From: Actinomycetota bacterium
Lineage (GTDB): Bacteria; Actinomycetota; Acidimicrobiia; Acidimicrobiales; Acidimicrobiaceae
Direction: 5' to 3'
DNA length: 7,880 nt
Assembly: GCA_004366215.1 (NCBI GenBank)
Contig: SIRY01000156.1
Coordinates: forward strand, 1-7,880
The notes below the pieces were generated by a model, which saw nothing but the letters and a program-made list of their open reading frames with translations, did no database searches and was not told the origin of the DNA. Below, piece by piece: positions 6,890 to 7,880 of the stretch. A program made the position numbers and the translations under genes. Position 1 is the stretch's first letter; every line of letters begins with the position of its first letter.

Positions 6890-7821
6890 TGCACGACCGC
6901 TCGCCGTGGCGACACGCCAGAGCTCCAGGCTCGTCGGCGAACCTCGGCCCGGGCTTCGACGCCCTCGGGATCGCCGTGCCGCTCAGGGTCGACGTCTGGG
7001 TGCGGCCAGCCGTCGCACCCGTGGTTCGCCTTGGGGGGAGCGGTAGGGCGGAGCGGCTCTCTCCAGAGCATCTGCTGAGGCGAGTGTGGTCCGCGGTGGG
7101 CTCGCCGTCCGTCGAGATCGTGATCTCCTCGGAGGTGCCGCTGGCTCGGGGGTTGGGTTCTTCTGGAGCGCTCGCGGTCGCACTCGCCGGTGCGCTCGGG
7201 AGTGAGGATCCGTTCGCGGTCGCGGCCCACGTCGAGGGTCACCCCGAGAACGCCGCAGCGTCGTGGCGGGGGGGCGCAGTCGTTGCGGTCGGGGTGGCTC
7301 GCGGTCGACCGCTGGTCCGTTCGGTCCCGCTCGATCCGAGGCTGCGGCTCGTCCTCGTCATCCCTGAGCGGCGACTGAGCACGTCGGAGGCGCGGGCCGT
7401 GCTGCCCGAGCGGATCCCCCGCGCTGATGTAGTCGCGAACCTCCAGCGGGCAGCGGCACTGGTGCTCAGTCTTGGCCGCATCGAGGATCTCGAGTCTGAG
7501 CTCTTCGCTGACCGCCTCCACGAGCCGTGGCGGGCTCAGGTCTTTCGTGAAGCAGAGCCGCTGCGACGAGCCCTGCTCGAGGGCGGGTGCGTGGGCGCGA
7601 CCTGGTCTGGGGCGGGCCCGACGATGGTCGGCTTCGCGACACCGGAGGCCGCAGCGGGTGCCGCCGCGCGCGCACGCGACAGGCTTGTGGAGCTCGAGGC
7701 ACCTGGTTCTGTGCTCGTCGTGACGCCTGATGGCACGGGCCTCGTCGTTGACGATGCTGCACCGCCGAGAGAGCTTGTAGCGGCCGACGCGCAACCGCTG
7801 CGGGTACCCTACGACGGCTAG
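6889..7821 (+). CDS. thrB: Homoserine kinase (ThrB), GHMP family
   Basis: ThrB phosphorylates homoserine with ATP, the step before threonine synthase, in the cytoplasm. From ATG 6889 the protein has 310 residues, the normal length. GHMP-kinase motifs are present in order: motif 1 ARAPGSSANLGPGFDALG (10-27), the ATP-binding motif 2 VPLARGLGSSGALA (83-96), EGHPENAA (117-124), STSEAR with Arg169, and motif 3 GATWSGAGPT (236-245). The APxSSAN/GxGFDxLG pattern is characteristic of homoserine kinases rather than mevalonate or galactokinases. I chose ATG 6889 because its A is the last base of the preceding TGA (TGATG), a typical coupled start. GTG 6886 and GTG 6868 are in frame and would add 1 or 7 residues. 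No clear Shine-Dalgarno sequence is visible, so translation probably depends on re-initiation after the carboxypeptidase. Homoserine dehydrogenase and threonine synthase genes, often next to thrB, are not in this window. Confidence 0.94.
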   Translation: MHDRSPWRHARAPGSSANLGPGFDALGIAVPLRVDVWVRPAVAPVVRLGGSGRAERLSPEHLLRRVWSAVGSPSVEIVISSEVPLARGLGSSGALAVALAGALGSEDPFAVAAHVEGHPENAAASWRGGAVVAVGVARGRPLVRSVPLDPRLRLVLVIPERRLSTSEARAVLPERIPRADVVANLQRAAALVLSLGRIEDLESELFADRLHEPWRAQVFREAEPLRRALLEGGCVGATWSGAGPTMVGFATPEAAAGAAARARDRLVELEAPGSVLVVTPDGTGLVVDDAAPPRELVAADAQPLRVPYDG

Positions 7822-7824
7822 CAT
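7805..7824 (+). promoter_or_regulatory. Candidate -10 elements at the thrB 3' end
   Basis: Two TANNNT hexamers lie at the end of thrB: TACCCT (7805-7810, preceded by GGG) and TAGCAT (7819-7824), the latter containing the thrB TAG stop. With TAGCAT, a transcription start 7 bases downstream would fall on the A of the ATG at 7832 and give a leaderless mRNA. No convincing -35 box lies 16-19 bases upstream of either; TTGTAG at 7775-7780 is 24 bases from TACCCT. This is inference from pattern only. Confidence 0.3.
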
Positions 7825-7880
7825 GGTGACGATGTCGTCTCCTTCCCGCGTCGCGACTTACGGGCCCTCCGCGCTTGCGA
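7823..7880 (+). CDS. Possible start of a further gene, cut by the window end
   Basis: An ATG at 7823, 1 base after the thrB stop, opens a frame that stays open to the end of the window (19 complete codons). A second in-frame ATG is at 7832. Most third positions are G or C, as expected for coding DNA here. No Shine-Dalgarno sequence precedes either ATG, so a leaderless or coupled start would be needed. The visible residues (from the second Met: MSSPSRVATYGPSALA) carry no motif I recognise. In several actinobacteria rho follows thrB, but nothing visible supports or excludes that here. Confidence 0.4.
   Translation, partial: MVTMSSPSRVATYGPSALA

Noticed and set aside
4875..7050. KOPS-like octamers (CGGTAGGG near 4875 and 7043, GGGTAGGC at 5550) as FtsK orienting sequences
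   Set aside because: Each differs from E. coli GGGNAGGG by one base, such near-matches are expected by chance in GC-rich DNA, and the recognition sequence in this lineage is unknown to me.
6757..7824. Long - strand open frame (355 residues) opposite thrB, and similar ones opposite the RNase J gene (975-1865) and the S11 gene (6068-6883)
   Set aside because: Long antisense frames are expected in GC-rich genes where stops are rare. Their translations are Arg/His/Asp-rich and lack recognisable domains, while the + strand genes are unambiguous.
1..7880. Mobile elements, CRISPR arrays, tRNA/rRNA genes, riboswitches
   Set aside because: No repeats with regular spacing, no transposase or integrase motifs, no cloverleaf or conserved aptamer core could be found by reading; nearly all the DNA is accounted for by housekeeping genes.

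Overview
This is a compact, GC-rich window (about two thirds G+C by eye) in which every recognisable gene lies on the + strand. It holds five complete genes, one gene cut by the left edge, and the possible first codons of a further gene at the right edge. The order dapA, RNase J gene, ftsK/spoIIIE is a well-known actinobacterial arrangement (in Mycobacterium tuberculosis thyX-dapA-rnj lies close to ftsK). With the high GC, frequent GTG starts and absence of TTA leucine codons among the codons I checked, this points to a chromosomal core region of an actinobacterium. A deep-branching lineage such as Acidimicrobiia is possible, but I could not test it.

Left block (1-5471): the 3' part of dapB (dihydrodipicolinate reductase) is followed after 11 bases by dapA (dihydrodipicolinate synthase). 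dapA overlaps the RNase J gene by 14 bases, and that gene is followed after 2 bases by a DNA translocase of the FtsK/SpoIIIE family. The spacing implies a single transcript. DapA and DapB catalyse consecutive steps towards diaminopimelate and lysine, so they feed both peptidoglycan and protein synthesis. RNase J handles RNA maturation and decay, and FtsK moves chromosomal DNA at the division septum.

Intergenic gap (5472-5641): this is the only sizeable gap. It holds a GC-rich inverted repeat just after ftsK, a possible -10-like element, and a good Shine-Dalgarno sequence for the next gene.

Right block (5642-7821): a membrane-anchored S11-family D-alanyl-D-alanine carboxypeptidase-like protein is followed by homoserine kinase (thrB). 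The stop and start share one base (TGATG), so the two are probably co-transcribed and translationally coupled. The thrB stop codon runs straight into a possible leaderless start of another gene that continues beyond the window.

Overall this is ordinary housekeeping DNA: cell-wall precursor and aspartate-family amino-acid synthesis, RNA processing and division. I see no mobile element, CRISPR array, RNA gene or evident new system. The points worth a second look are small: motif substitutions in DapA, the carboxypeptidase and FtsK, a short element shared by the two candidate promoter regions, and the unusual thrB/downstream junction.
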